Shown here one piece after another: positions 1 through 11,828 of a stretch of DNA of 64,000 bases. The stretch lies in the NCBI RefSeq assembly GCF_002575655.3, contig NC_053040.3, positions 223,214,628 to 223,278,627 on the forward strand, written 5' to 3'. Made by a program: the position numbers and the translations under genes. This DNA is from Aegilops tauschii subsp. strangulata. Lineage: Eukaryota; Streptophyta; Magnoliopsida; Poales; Poaceae. The notes below the pieces were generated by a model. That model was not told the DNA's origin. It was given only the letters and a program-made list of their open reading frames with translations, and made no database searches. Numbering within the stretch: position 1 is the first letter of the stretch; the number at the start of each line of letters is the position of its first letter.

Positions 1-2480
1 TTTCAGAATTTTTAGAGTTACAGAAGTATGGTGGATGTTCAAATATTTACAGATTGTCTTGTTTTCACAGATTGCTGTTATAGCTTCATTATTTGCTTAT
101 GTTTGAATTCTTGTTGAAGCCTCCTTGACTTGGGGACATAGAATTGTGATAACATACAGTGGGTAATGTTTTTTTATAATTATACAATAATGTTACAACA
201 GTACATGATGGGATTTCATTGCCATATTCACTAACCCCGCCACTAAAAGTTCGGTTAAGTTTTGTGTGGATGAAGTGTTTGAAGATTGAGGAGGTCTCGA
301 TGTGAGGAGAAGGAGGAGAGGCAAGAGCTCAAGCTTGGGGATGCCCAAGGCACCCCAAGTAAATATTCAAGGAGACTCAGGCATCTAAGATTAGGGAGGC
401 CCCGGAAGGCATCCCATCTTTCTTAGACAAGTATCGATATGTTTTCGGATTCGTTTCGTTCATGTGATATGTGCAAATCTTGGAGCGTGTTTTATGTTTA
501 ATTTTTCACTTTTATTTTATGCACCATGCTGATATGAGATAGTTCATGGTTGATTTATAGAATGCTCATTGCACTTCACTGATATCTTTTGAGTATGGCT
601 TTATAGAATGCTTCATGTGCTTCACTTATATCATTTGAAGTTTGGATTGCCCGTTTCTCTTCACATAGAAAACCGTTATTTGAAGAATGCTCTTTTGCTT
701 CACTTATATCTATTAGATAGCATGGTCTTTTATAGAAAGAATTAAACTCTCATGCTTCACTTATATATATTTATAGAGTCAACAGGAATTGGTCAATTGC
801 ATGGTTAGTCATAAAATCCTACATAAAACTTATGGATCACAGAATATGATATGTTTGATTCCTTACAATAGTTTTGCGATATAGAGATGATAATATGTGG
901 GAGGTACTAGTAAACAGTTTGGTTAGTAAGAATATTGGTGTTAAGGTTTGTGATTCCCGAAGCATGCACGTATAGTCTCTCGTTATGCTATGAAGTTGGA
1001 TCATGAATTGATTGTCTTCCTTATGAGTGGCGGTCGGGGATGAGCGATGGTCTTTTCCTACCAATCTATCCCCCTAGGGGCATGCGTAGTAGTACTTTGC
1101 TTCGAGGGATAATAAACTTTTGCAATAAGTATATGAGTTCTTTATGACTAATGTGAGTCCATGGATTATACGCACTCTTACCTTTTCGCAATTTGCTAGC
1201 CTCTATGGTACCGTGCATTGCCCTTTCTCACCTCGAGACGTGGTGCAAACTTCGCCGGTGCATCCAAACCCCGTGATATGATACACTCTATCACACATAA
1301 GCCTTATTATAACTTCCTCAAAACAACCACCAGACCTACCTATTATGGCTTTTCCATGGCCATTCCGAGATATATTGCCATGCAACTTCCACCGCTTCCG
1401 TTTGATGACTTGAGCATTCATTGTCATATTGCTTTGCATGATCATATAGCTGACATAGTAGTTGTGGCTCAGCCACCGTTCATCATTTTTCATACATATT
1501 ACGCTAGATCATTGCACATCCTGGTACATGCAAGAGGCATTCATATAGAGTCATACTTTGTCATAGGTATCGAGTTGTAATTTTTATTTCTTTTGAGTTA
1601 TAAGTAAATAGAAGTGTGATGATCATCATTATTCATTTTTAGAGGAGTGCCCCAGTGAGGAAAGGATGATGGAGACTATGATTCCCCCACAAGTCGGGAT
1701 GAGACTCCGGACAATGAGAGAGAAAAAAGAAAGAAAAAGAAAAAGAAAAAGAAAACAAAAATAAACAAAGAGAGAAGGGTCATTGTTAGTATCCTTTACC
1801 ACATTTGTGCTTCAAAGTAGCACCATATTTTTCATATGGAGAGTCTCCTATGTTGTCACATTCATATACTAGTGGGAATTTTTCATTATAGGATTAGATG
1901 CACACCCACTTAGTTTTCATATTGAGCTTTCATACACTTATAGCTCTTAGTGCATTCGTTGCATGGCAATCCCTACTCCTCGCATTGATATCGATTGATG
2001 GGCATCTCCATAGCCCGTTGGTTAGCTGCGTCGGTGTGAGACTTCATACTTTTTTGTCTTCTTTATATTTACCCCAATCATCATACTCTATTTCACCCGT
2101 AGTGCTATATCCATGGCTTGCGCTCATGTATTGCATGAGGGTTGAAAAAGCTGAAGTGCGTTAAAAAGTATAAACCAATTGGTCGGCTTGTCATCGGGGT
2201 TGTGCATGATAAATACTTTGTGTTAAGAAGACAGAGTATGACAAGACTATATGGTTTTGTAGGGATAGCTTTCTTTAGCGTTGATATTTTGAAAGACATG
2301 ATTGTTTGTTGGGATGCCCAAGTATTGATGTCTTCATGTCAAATTATAGAATATTGCTTTGAATCACTTATGTCTTAATCATGCCCTGATTAGATATATG
2401 ATCAAGTCTATGCTAGGTAGCATTCCACATAAAAAATTATCTTTTTTTATCATTTACATGCTCGAGGACGAGCAGGAATT
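1..2480 (+). other. Non-coding internal region of Athila-type element #1
   Basis: No gene is visible. The stretch has an iterated short motif (tgcttcactta and variants near 565, 610, 690 and 750). It also has a hairpin-capable copy of the polypurine motif at 331-359 (aagcttggggatgc followed by ccccaag) and a purine-rich AAAAAG run at about 1711-1776. The same motif set recurs in element #2 at 12480-12990, so it belongs to the family and is not random. Confidence 0.6.
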
Positions 2481-2494
2481 AAGCTTGGGGATGC
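2481..2494 (+). other. Polypurine tract of Athila-type element #1
   Basis: The purine-rich motif aagcttggggatgc abuts the TGATAC start of the 3' LTR at 2495. This is where plus-strand DNA synthesis is primed in LTR retrotransposons. The equivalent in element #2 is at 14301-14314. Confidence 0.7.
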
Positions 2495-4003
2495 TGATAC
2501 GTCTCCATCATATCTATAAATTTTTATTGTTTCATGCCAATATTATACAACTTTCACATATTTTGGCAACCTTTTTATATGATTTATTGGACTAACCTAT
2601 TGATCCAGTGCCCAGTGCCAGTTCCTGTTTTTTGCATGTTTTATTATCGCAGAATATCCATATCAAACAAAGTCCAAATGCAATAAAATTTCACGGAGAA
2701 TTATTTTGGAATATATGTGATTTTTGGGAGTTGGAATCACTGCAACTGGAGGCCCACACAGCCCACAAGACACCAGGGCGCACCAGAGGCCCCTGCCGCG
2801 TGGTGGTGGGTTGTGCCCTCCTCGAACGTCGGTTGGAGCTCTACCCCAGGCGCAAGGAAGCTTATATCCAGAAAAAAATCATGTTAAAATCTCAGCGCAA
2901 TCGGAGTTACGGATCTCCCGGAATATAAAAAATGGTTCTCGGCCAGATCTGGGGAACGCAAAACAGAAGAGAACAGAGAGGGAGATCCAATCTCGGAGGG
3001 GCTCCCGCCCCTCTGCTGCCATGGATGCCATGGACCAGAGGGGGGAACTCTCCTCCCATCTAGGGGGGAGGCCAAGGAAGAAGAAGAAGAAGAAGAAGAA
3101 GAAGAAGGAGGGGGGCTCTCTCCCCCTCTCTCACGGTGGAACCGGAGTGCCGCCGGGGCTAGGATCGTGACGGCGGTCTACATCAACAATCTTGCTACCG
3201 TCAACACCAACTTTATCCCCCTCTATGTTGCGGTGTAACACCTCTTCTCTCTCCTATAATCTCTACTTAAACATGGTGCTCAACTCCATATATTATTTCC
3301 CAATGATCTATGGTTATCCTATGATGTTTGAGTAGATCCGTTTTGTCCTATGGGTTAATCGTGATCTTGGTTGGTATGATTGTATATTTTATCTATGGTG
3401 CTATCCTACGGTGCCCTCCGTCTCACGCAAACGTGAGGGGCCCCGCTATAGGGTGTTGCAATATGTTCATGATTCGCTTATGGTGGGTTGCGAGAGTGAG
3501 AGAAGCTTAAACCCGAGTAGGTGGGTTATGGCATATGGGAGTAAAGAGGACTTGATACTTAGTGCTATGGTTGGGTTTCATGACCTTAATGATCTTTAGT
3601 AGTTGCGGATGCTTGCTAGGGGTCCAATCATAAGTGCATATGATCCAATTAGAGAAAGTATGTTAGCTCATGCCTCTCCCTCATGTAAAATTGCAAGAAT
3701 GATTACCGGTACTTGTTATCGATTGCCTAGGGACAAATGACTTTCTTATTGACAAAAGCTATCCACTTTTATTACCTTGCAATTTATCCGTAGTTTTATT
3801 CTCACAAAGTACTCGTAGTTTTATTCTTGCAAAATAGTTTCATACTTGTTCTAGGTAAAGCAAACGTCAAGTGTGTGTAGAGTTGTATCGGTGGTCGATA
3901 CAACTTGAGGGAATATTTGTTCTACCTTTAGCTCCTCGTTGGAATCGAAACTCTTATTTATCGAAGAAGGCTACAAACGATCCCCTAAACTTGTGGGTTA
4001 TCA
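2495..4003 (+). repeat. 3' LTR of Athila-type element #1
   Basis: A 1509-bp LTR that starts TGATACGTCTCC directly after the polypurine tract and ends TTGTGGGTTATCA. Start TGAT and end ATCA form the short terminal inverted repeat. Its end matches that of the third Athila LTR in this window (58577-58589), so the two are closer to each other than to element #2, which ends GCATCA. A GAA microsatellite lies inside. Confidence 0.8.
3075..3108 (+). repeat. (GAA)n microsatellite inside LTR
   Basis: About ten GAA units in the leader part of the LTR. Probably a locally expanded simple repeat; no function is implied. Confidence 0.9.
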
Positions 4004-5366
4004 GATCCTATCTCAGATTTCATGGCCTCAAGCCATCTAATCGGAATTTGGGCTCATCATAGCTTCTTCATAGATCGTAGGTTCACCATGGTCTAGTAAC
4101 ATGACTTCCAGGACAGGATTACCGCGCCACTCTGGTGCGGAACGTGCTCTGTTCGACCTATGAGGTCCAGTAGTAACTTGATCTGAAGTTTCATGATCAC
4201 CATCATTAGCTTCATCTCTAGTTGGTATAGGCATCACGAGAACGGATTTCTTTGATGTGCTACTTTCCAATTTAAGAGAAGGTACAATTACCTCATCAAG
4301 TTATACTTTCCTCCCATTCACTTCTTTCGAGAGAAACTCCTTCTCTAGAAATGTTCCATTCTTGGCAACAAAAGGTCTTGCCTTCGAATCTGTGGTAGAA
4401 GGTGTACCCAATTGTTTCCTTAGGGTATCCTATGAAGACGCACTTCACCGATTTGGGTTCGAGCTTATCAGGCTGAAGCCTTTTGACATAAGTGTCGCAA
4501 CCCCAAACTTTAAGAAATGACAGCTTAGGTTTCTTGCCAAACCATAGTTCATACGGTGTCATCTCAACGGACTTAGATGGTGCCCTATTTAACCTGAATG
4601 CGGTTGTCTCTAATGCATAACCCCAAAACGATAGTGGTAAATCGGTAAGAGACATCATAGAACGCACATATCCAATAAAGTACGGTTACAACATTCAGAC
4701 ACTCCATTACGCTGTAGTGTTCCAGGTGGCGTGAGTTGTGAAACAATTCCACATTGTTTTAAATGAAGGCCAAACTCGTAACTCAAATATTCGCCTCCAT
4801 GATCAGATCGTAGAAACTTTATTTTCTTGTTACAATGATTCTCCACTTCACTTTGAAATTCTTTGAACTTTTCAAATGTTTCAGACTTGTGTTTCATCAA
4901 GTAGATATACCCATACCTACTCAAATCATCTGTGAAGGTCAGAAAATAACGATACCCGCCGCGTGCTTCAACACTCATCGAACCGCATACATCAGTATGT
5001 ATTATTTCCAATAAGTCATTAGCTCGCTCCATTATTCCGGAGAACTGAGTTTTAGTCATCTTGACCATGAGGCATGGTTCGCAAGTATCAAATGATTCAT
5101 AATCAAGTGATTCCAAAAGTCCATCTGCATGGAGTTCCTTCATGCGCTTTACACCAATATGACCTAAACGGCAATGCCACAAGTATATATGTTGAACTAT
5201 CATTATCAAGTTTGCATCTTTTGGCATCAATATTATGGATATGTGTATCACTAAAATCGAGATTCAATAAACCATTCACATTGGGTGTATGACCATAGAA
5301 GGTTTTATTCATGTAAACATAACAACACTTATTCTCAGACTTAAATGAATAAACGTATTGCAATTA
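4004..5366 (-). pseudogene. Copia pol fragment: integrase and N-terminal RT (element #1)
   Basis: Integrase inserts element cDNA into the host chromosome. Visible on the minus strand are the GAG-pre-integrase zinc site (WHCRLGHIG at about 5165, then CEPCLM), core acidic positions in IHTDVCG and RSDHGGEYLS, and the glutamate of GVSECCNRT at about 4690, where the family usually has ERHNRT. The Copia C-terminal region (YELWFGKKP, VFIGYPKE) follows, then a linker at 4037-4270 and the junction at 4004. At least three frame changes separate these pieces, near 4660, 4290 and 5240. The region cannot encode an intact enzyme. Confidence 0.85.
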
Positions 5367-5575
5367 ACATGATCTAATCATATTCATGCTCAACGCAAAC
5401 ACCAAATAACATTTATTTAGGTTCAACACTAATCCCAAAGGTAGAGGGAGTGTGCAATGGTGATCATATCAACCTTGGAATCATTTCCAACACACATCGT
5501 CACCTCGCTTTTAACTAGTCTCTGCAATTCCTGTTTTGACTTACTAATCTTAGCAACTGAATCGGTATCAAATAC

Positions 5576-6440
5576 CTAGGGGTTACTACGAACACTAGTA
5601 AAATACGCATCAACAACATGTATATCAAATATACCTTTGTTCACTTTGCCATCCTTCCTATCCGCCAAGTATTTGGGGCAGTTCCACTTCCAATTACCAT
5701 TTCCTTCGCAGTAGAAGCACTCAATTTCAGGCTTGGGTCCATCTTTGGGCTTCTTCACGGAGTGGCAACTTGCTTGCCATTCTTCTTGAACTTCCCTTTC
5801 TTTCCCTCGCCCTTTTTCTTGAAACTAGTGGTCTTGTTAACCATCAACACTTGATGCTTTTTCTTGATTTCTACCTTCGCCGATTTCAGCATCGCGAAGA
5901 GCTTGAGAATCGTTTTTGTCATCCCTTGCATATTATAGTTCATCACAAAGTTCTAGTAGCTTGGTGATAGTGACTAGAGAACTCTGTCAATCACTATCTT
6001 ATCTGGAAGATTAACTCCCACTTGATTCAAGCGATTGTGGTACCCAAACATTCAGAGTACATGCTCACTGGCTGAGCTATTCTCCTCCATCTTGTAGGCA
6101 AAGTACTTGTCAGAGGTCTCATACCTATCAACACAGGCATGAATTTGAAATACCAATTTTAGCTCTCGGAACATCTCATATGCTCTGTGGTATTCAAACC
6201 GTTTTTGAAGTCCCGGTTCTAAGCCTTAAATCATGGCACACTAAACTATTAAGTAGTCATCATATCGAGCTTGCCAAACGTTCATAACGTCCGCATCTAC
6301 TCCTACAATAGGTCTGTCACCTACCGGTGCATCAAGGACATAATTCTTTTGTGCAGCAATGAGGATAATACTCAGATCACGGACTCAGTCCACATCATTG
6401 CTACTATCATCTTTCAACTTATTTTTCTCTAGGAACATAT
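5576..6440 (-). pseudogene. Copia gag remnant with altered zinc knuckle (element #1)
   Basis: Gag forms the virus-like particle and binds element RNA. On the minus strand the C-terminal part has a CCHC-like knuckle, CFYCEGNGNWKWNC, at about 5700-5730. The usual histidine (GHW, intact in Copia #2 near 21530) is asparagine here, so zinc binding should be lost. Upstream to about 6440 the gag reading (for example YVLDAPVGDRP, MNYNMQGMTK) can be followed only by changing frame several times. The stretch from about 6440 to 7690 holds leader sequence with no gene that I can see. Confidence 0.75.
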
Positions 6441-7689
6441 CAAAAATAGGGGAGCTATATTGCGAGCTATTGACTTACAACATAGATATGCAAAAACTAT
6501 TAAGACTAAGTTCATGATAAATTTAAGTTCAATTAATAAAATTACTAAAGAACTCCCACTTAAATAGACATCCCTCAAGTCATCTAAGCGATACGTGATC
6601 CAAATCAACTAACCCATGTCTGATCATCACGTGAGATGGGGTAGTCATCAATGGTGAACATCTCTATGTTGATCATATCTACTATATGATTCACGTTTGA
6701 CCTTTCGGACTCCAGTGTTCCAAGGCCATGTCTATACATGCTAGGCTCATCAAGTTTAACCCAAGTATTCTGCATGTGCAAAACTGTCTTACTCCCATTG
6801 TATGTGAAAGTAGAGTCTATCACACCCGATCATCACGTGGTGTCTCGAAACGACTAAATGTAGCAACGGTGCATACTCAGGGAGAACACTTTTATCTTGA
6901 AATTAAGTGAAGGGATCATCTTATAATGCTACCGCCGTTCTAAGCAAAATAAGATGCATAAAAGATAAACATCACATGCAATCAAAATATGTGACATGAT
7001 ATGGCCATCATCTTGTGCTTTTGATCTCCATCTCCAAAGCATCGTCATGATCTCCATCATCACCGGCTTGACACCTTGATCTCCATCGTAGTGTCGTCGT
7101 GTCGAGGTTGTCATGCCAACTATTGCTTCTACAACTATCGCTAACGCATAGTGATAAAGTAAAGCAATTACATGGCACTTGCACTTCATACAATAAAGAG
7201 ACAACCCTAAGGCTCCTGCCGGTTTTTGATATTACAAAACATGATCATCTCATACATCAACATATATCACATCATATCTTGACCATACACATCACAACAT
7301 GCCCTGCAAAAACAAGTTAGACGTCCTCTACTTTGTTGTTACAAGGTTTACGTGGCTGCTACGGGCTTCTAGCAAGAACCGTTCTTACCTACACAAAAAC
7401 CACAACGATGTTTCATCAAGTTTGCTGTTTTAACCTTCTTTAAGGACCGGTCGTATTCAAATTCGATTCAACTAAAGTAGGAGAAACAGACACCCGCCAG
7501 CCACCTTTATGCAAAACTAGTTGCATGTCAGTCGGTGGAACCGATCTCTTGTGCGTGGACAAGTAAGGTTGGTCTGGGCCACTTCATCCCACAATACGCC
7601 GAATCAAAATAAGATGTTGAGGGTAAGCCGTATGACTAACACCGCCCACAACCCTTTGTGTTCTACTCGTGCATATCATCTACGCATAG

Positions 7690-7707
7690 ACCTGGCTCTT
7701 GTACCAT
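7690..7707 (-). other. Degenerate tRNA-Met primer binding site (Copia #1)
   Basis: Read on the minus strand, the bases next to the LTR are close to TGGTATCAGAGC, the complement of initiator tRNA-Met, but carry substitutions (tggtacaagagcc). The corresponding site of Copia #2 is intact. Confidence 0.6.
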
Positions 7708-9470
7708 TGTTGGGAATCGTTGGATGGAAAACAAAAAAAATTCTACGCACATGCAATGATCTATCCATGGCGATGCATAGAAACGAGGGGGAGAGTGTGT
7801 CTACGTACCCTCGTAGACCGTAAGCGGAAGCGTTTCACAACGTGGTTGATGTAGTCGAACTTCTTCGCGCTTTAACCAGTCAAGTATCGAACGCACGACA
7901 CCTCCGCGTTCTGCACACGTTCAACTCCGTGACATCCCTCGCCTTCTTGATCCAGAAAGATGCCGAGGTAGTAGATGAGTTTCGTCAGCACGACGACGTG
8001 GTGACGGTGATGGTGAAGTGACCTCCGCAGAGCTTCGCCTAAGCACTACGAAAATATGACCAGGGGTGTAAACTGTGGAGGGGGCACCACACACAGCTAG
8101 CAATTGTCTGTTATGTGCTAGGTGCCCCCCTCCCACATATATATAGGTGGGAGGGAGGGAGGAGCAGCCAAGGGAGGCGCCCAAGTAGGAGGAATCCTAC
8201 TTGGAGTCCCTCCCAAGCCGCGCCCCCTCCTGCCTTATATATGTGCGGGGGAAAGGCAGGGGAGGGTGCCCCCCCTTTCCTTTCTCCCATGAGAGGGAAA
8301 GGCAGGAGGGGCTAGCCCTCCTCCTTTCCTTCCCTTAGGGCCTGCTGTCCAAAGAAGGGGTGCACCAGGGGCTGGTCTGTCCCTCCCTTGGCCCATTAGG
8401 CCCATAACACCTATCGGGGGTGTCTGGAACCCCTTCCGGTGACCCGATGGCTATCCGGTGCATCCCGAAACCCTTCCGGTGTCCGAATACCATCATCCTA
8501 TATATCAATCTTTACCTCTCGACCATTTAGAGACACCTCGTCATGTTTGTAATCTCATCCGACACTCCGAACAACATCCGGTCACCAAATCATATAACTC
8601 ATATAACACTATATCATCAACGAACATTAAGCGTGCGGACCCTACGGGTTCGAGAACTATGTAGACATGACCGAGACACATCTCTGGTCAATAACCAATA
8701 GCGGAACCTAGATGCCCATATTGTCTCCTACATATTTTACGAAGATCTTTATCGGTCGAACCATTATGACAACATACGTAATTTCCTTTGTCTATCGGTA
8801 TGTTACTTGCTTGAGATTAGATCGTCGGTATCTTCATACCTAGTTCAATCTCGTTACCTGCAAGTCTCTTTACTAATTCCGTAATACATCACCTTGTGAC
8901 TAACTCCTTAGTCATTCGCTTGCAAGCTTATGATGTGTATTACTGTGAGGGCCCAGAGATATCTCTGCGATACTCGGAGTGACAAATCCTAATCTCGATC
9001 TATGCCAACTCAACAAACACCTTCGGAGATACCTGTAGAGCATCTTTATGATCATCTAGTTACGTTGTGACGTTTGATAGCACACGAGGTATTCCTCCGG
9101 TATCTGGGAGTTGCATAATCTAATAGTCGAAGGAATATGAATTTGACATGAAGAAAGCAATAGCAATAAACTGAATGATCGTTATGTAAGCTAACGGATG
9201 GGTCTTATCCATCACATCATTCTTCTAATGATGTGATCCCGTTATCAAATGACAACACATGTCTATGGTTAGGAAACATTAACCATCTTTGATCAACGAG
9301 CTAGTCTAGTAGAGGCTTACTAGGGACACAATATTTTTTTATGTATTCACACATGTATTTAAGTTTCCGATCAATACAATTCTAGCATGAATAATAAACC
9401 TTTATCATGAATAACGAAATATAATATAAAATAACAACTTTATTATTGCCTTTAGGGCATATTTCCTACA
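7708..9470 (-). repeat. LTR of Copia #1 (5' LTR in element orientation)
   Basis: A 1763-bp LTR running from TGTTGGGAATCG to CATATTTCCTACA on the plus strand. It is homologous along its length to the two LTRs of Copia #2 (shared landmarks: the 'cctcgtagaccg' block, the 'gaccctacgggttcgagaac' block and the 'gggcatatttcct' end) but clearly diverged. A TATA-like run lies at 8136-8145. Confidence 0.85.
8134..8145 (-). promoter_or_regulatory. TATA-like box in Copia #1 LTR
   Basis: An alternating TA run (acatatatatag) at the place where the Copia #2 LTRs have TATATA. It would drive minus-strand transcription of the element. Position and family homology support it; activity is unknown. Confidence 0.45.
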
Positions 9471-10756
9471 AGCACAACCCACCTGGGCGTGCCTGGGGGC
9501 CCAGCCGCACCCTGGTGGGTTGTGCCCACCTCAGCCGCCTCCCGCACCACCTCTTTGCTCTACAAATACCCCGAAAATCCAAAAACCCTAGGGGAGTCGA
9601 CGAAACACAATTCCAGCCGCCGCAAGTTCTAGAAACACCAGATCCAATCTAGACACCATCACGAAGGGGTTCATCATCCTCATTGGTGCCTCTCCGATGA
9701 TGCGTGAGTAGTTCATTGTAGACCTTCGGGTCCGTAGTTAGTAGCTAGATATATTCCTCTCTCTCTTTTGATTATCAATACAATGGTCTCTTGGAGATCT
9801 ATTTGATGTAACTCTTTTTGCGGTGTGTTTTTTGGGATCCGGTGAACTTTGAGTTTATGGTCAGATATATTTTATCCATGAAAGTTATTTGAGTTTTGAT
9901 CTCTTATATGCATGATTACTTATAGCCTCGTATTTCTTCTTTGAATCTTTGGTTTAGTTAGGTCAACTAGATCGATTTTTCTTGCCATGGGAAGATGTGC
10001 TTTGTGATGGGTTTGATCTTACGGTGCTCAATCCCAATGACAGAAGGGGACATGACACGTATGAATCGTTGCTATTAAGGATAACAAGATGGGGTCTATT
10101 CCTACATGAATAGATCTTGTCTACATCATGTCATCGTTCTTATTGCATTACTCTGTTTTTCCATGAACTTAATACAATAGATGCATGCTGGATAGCGGTC
10201 GATGTGTGGAGTAATGGTAGTAGATGCAAGCAGGAGTTGGTCTACTAATCTTGGACGTGATGCCTATATAATGATCATTGCCTGGATATCGTCATAATAA
10301 TTTGAAGTTCTATCAATCGCCCAACAGTAATTTGTTTACCCACCGTATGCTCTTTTTCTCGAGAGAAGCCACTAGTGAAATCTACGGCCCCCGGGTCTAT
10401 TCTTTATCATATTTGACTTTGAGATCTATTTTTATTCACTTTTATTTTCAGATCTGTTATTCAAAAAACACAAAAATACCTTGCTGCAATTATTTATTTA
10501 TCTTATTTTGCATTTCCGCGAGATCTATTTATCCAATCTACTACAAACCTATCTATCTTTTTACCCGGGAGGGATTGACAGCCCCACTTACGCGTCGGGT
10601 TGCAAGTATTTGTTCTTTGTGTGCAGGTACAGTTTACATAGTGTTGTGTGGTTCTCCCGATAACCTTGGTCTCATCACTGAGGGAAATACCTACCGTTGA
10701 TGTGCTGCATCATCCCTTCCTCTTTGGGAAATACCGACGTAGTTCAAGCCGCACCA
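9471..10756 (+). repeat. 5' LTR of Athila-type element #2, 3' part
   Basis: Matches the 3' LTR 14596-15888 almost colinearly, ending GCACCA where the 3' LTR ends GCATCA. The first ~280 bp of the LTR lie on the far side of Copia #1, outside the window. The TATA motif is changed here: ctctacaaatacc at 9558-9568 against ctctataaatacc in the 3' LTR. Confidence 0.85.
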
Positions 10757-10767
10757 AAAGGAATTTC

Positions 10768-10785
10768 TGGCGCCGTTGCTGGGGA
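10768..10785 (+). other. tRNA-Asp primer binding site (Athila #2)
   Basis: The sequence tggcgccgttgctgggg, 11 bases after the LTR end, is complementary to the 3' end of plant tRNA-Asp (one mismatch from tggcgccgttgccgggg). It primes minus-strand cDNA synthesis. The same site occurs at 58601 in the third Athila element. Confidence 0.8.
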
Positions 10786-10987
10786 GACATCATCAACATC
10801 TATCAGGTTCCTAATAACAAATATCATCTCCTTTCAATTTACATTATTTGCCATTTGCCTCTCGTTTTCATCTCCCGCACTTCACAAAAAATTTCCTTTT
10901 GTATTTGCCTTTTTCTCGTTAGATCTTTTGTTTGCTTGTGTTGCCATGTGCCTTCTATATGCTTGCATCTTCACTTGCCAAAAATCT

Positions 10988-11828
10988 ATGGATCCCCATC
11001 CACTTGCTAATCTTTTCAAAATATCCAATCATGATGAACCAATTGCTAGTGAGTTGAGTGCACTAGATTATCTTTATGAAGTTTTTCTTGAGATTCGTGA
11101 ATCTAAAAATTGTGATGAACAAATTTATGAAGTGACTCATGATAGCTCCTTGAATGAAAAGCATGATTGCAATGATTTTACTACAAATTCTATTAATGTC
11201 AATTGTGCTAATAATATGCAAAACCCCAAGTTGGGGATGCTAATTTTTCTATGTCCATTACTTATTGCAATGATCATGACTGGGTAGTTTTTCTTATGAT
11301 CTTGAAAATTTATTTAAGCCTCATAATGAATATGATATTGATAAAAATGTTTGCAATAATATTGAAAGTGGGTTTGGCAGAGCGTCAACTTTAGGTAAAA
11401 ATAATCCCACATATTTGGAGAGTGTTCAATCTTATGATTTTTTTTATGAAAGTGGGTTCGGAGAGGTCATGACTTTAGTTGATGTTAATTCCACTATCTT
11501 GGAAGATTATAAGACTTTTATGCATGTGGATCATGGAAAGAAAAATTTATATGATTACTATATTGTTGAATTTGAGTACTATCTTACTTGTAATTATTAT
11601 GAGAGGGGAAAATATGGTTGTGGAAATTTTCATGTTACTAAATTACCTCTCGTTATGTTGAGATTGTCAATGTTTTATTCCTCTCCTTTGCATATGCTAT
11701 TTATTTCTTGTCTTGATAATTTGTTAGCTTATAAAATTCCTATGCATAGGAAGTATGTTAGACGTAAATATGTGTGTCACATGTTTCATGATGCTCTCTT
11801 TGTGTTTCAATTATTATCTTTTGTGTGA
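10988..11828 (+). pseudogene. Athila-family internal ORFs of unknown function
   Basis: An ATG at 10988 opens a frame (MDPHPLANLFKI...) that ends at 11287. A second frame continues the same kind of sequence from about 11290 to 11828, so a frameshift or stop near 11287 probably split one protein. The product is acidic and rich in Asp, Asn and Tyr. It contains two copies of an ESGFG-type motif about 40 residues apart (near 11370 and 11445), followed by FMHVDHGKK and YYERGKYGCGNFHVTK. I recall similar frames in non-autonomous wheat Athila elements but know no function. There is no protease, RT or zinc knuckle. Confidence 0.5.

Larger units (their letters stand above)
1..4003 (+). mobile_element. 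Athila-type Gypsy LTR retrotransposon #1, 3' part only
   Basis: This is the right-hand part of a non-coding Athila-like element (Sabrina/WHAM style in wheat; the exact family is not certain). Positions 1-2494 are internal non-coding sequence, 2481-2494 is a polypurine tract and 2495-4003 is the 3' LTR. The internal part runs parallel to 12160-14314 of element #2, starting with the shared phrase around positions 3 and 12162. Copia integrase/RT sequence follows directly at 4004 and continues the Copia reading beyond the window, so this element landed inside that Copia element. Its 5' half lies outside the window. No coding capacity is visible here; the small open frames are not shared with element #2. 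Confidence 0.8.
4004..9470 (-). mobile_element. Angela/WIS-type Copia retrotransposon #1 (partial, reversed)
   Basis: On the minus strand the order from right to left is LTR (9470-7708), primer site, gag with a zinc knuckle (to 5576), integrase (about 5366-4296) and the start of reverse transcriptase, which ends abruptly at 4004 where Athila element #1 was inserted. The rest of RT, RNase H and the 3' LTR must lie left of the window. The whole element is inserted in the 5' LTR of Athila element #2. The base after its LTR (9471) corresponds to about 14595 in that element's other LTR. Reading frames are broken by stops and frameshifts throughout, more than in Copia #2, which suggests an older insertion. 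Confidence 0.85.

Noticed and set aside
10768..10785. tRNA-like sequence near the LTR
   Set aside because: Only the 3' end complement is present; it is a primer binding site, not a tRNA gene.
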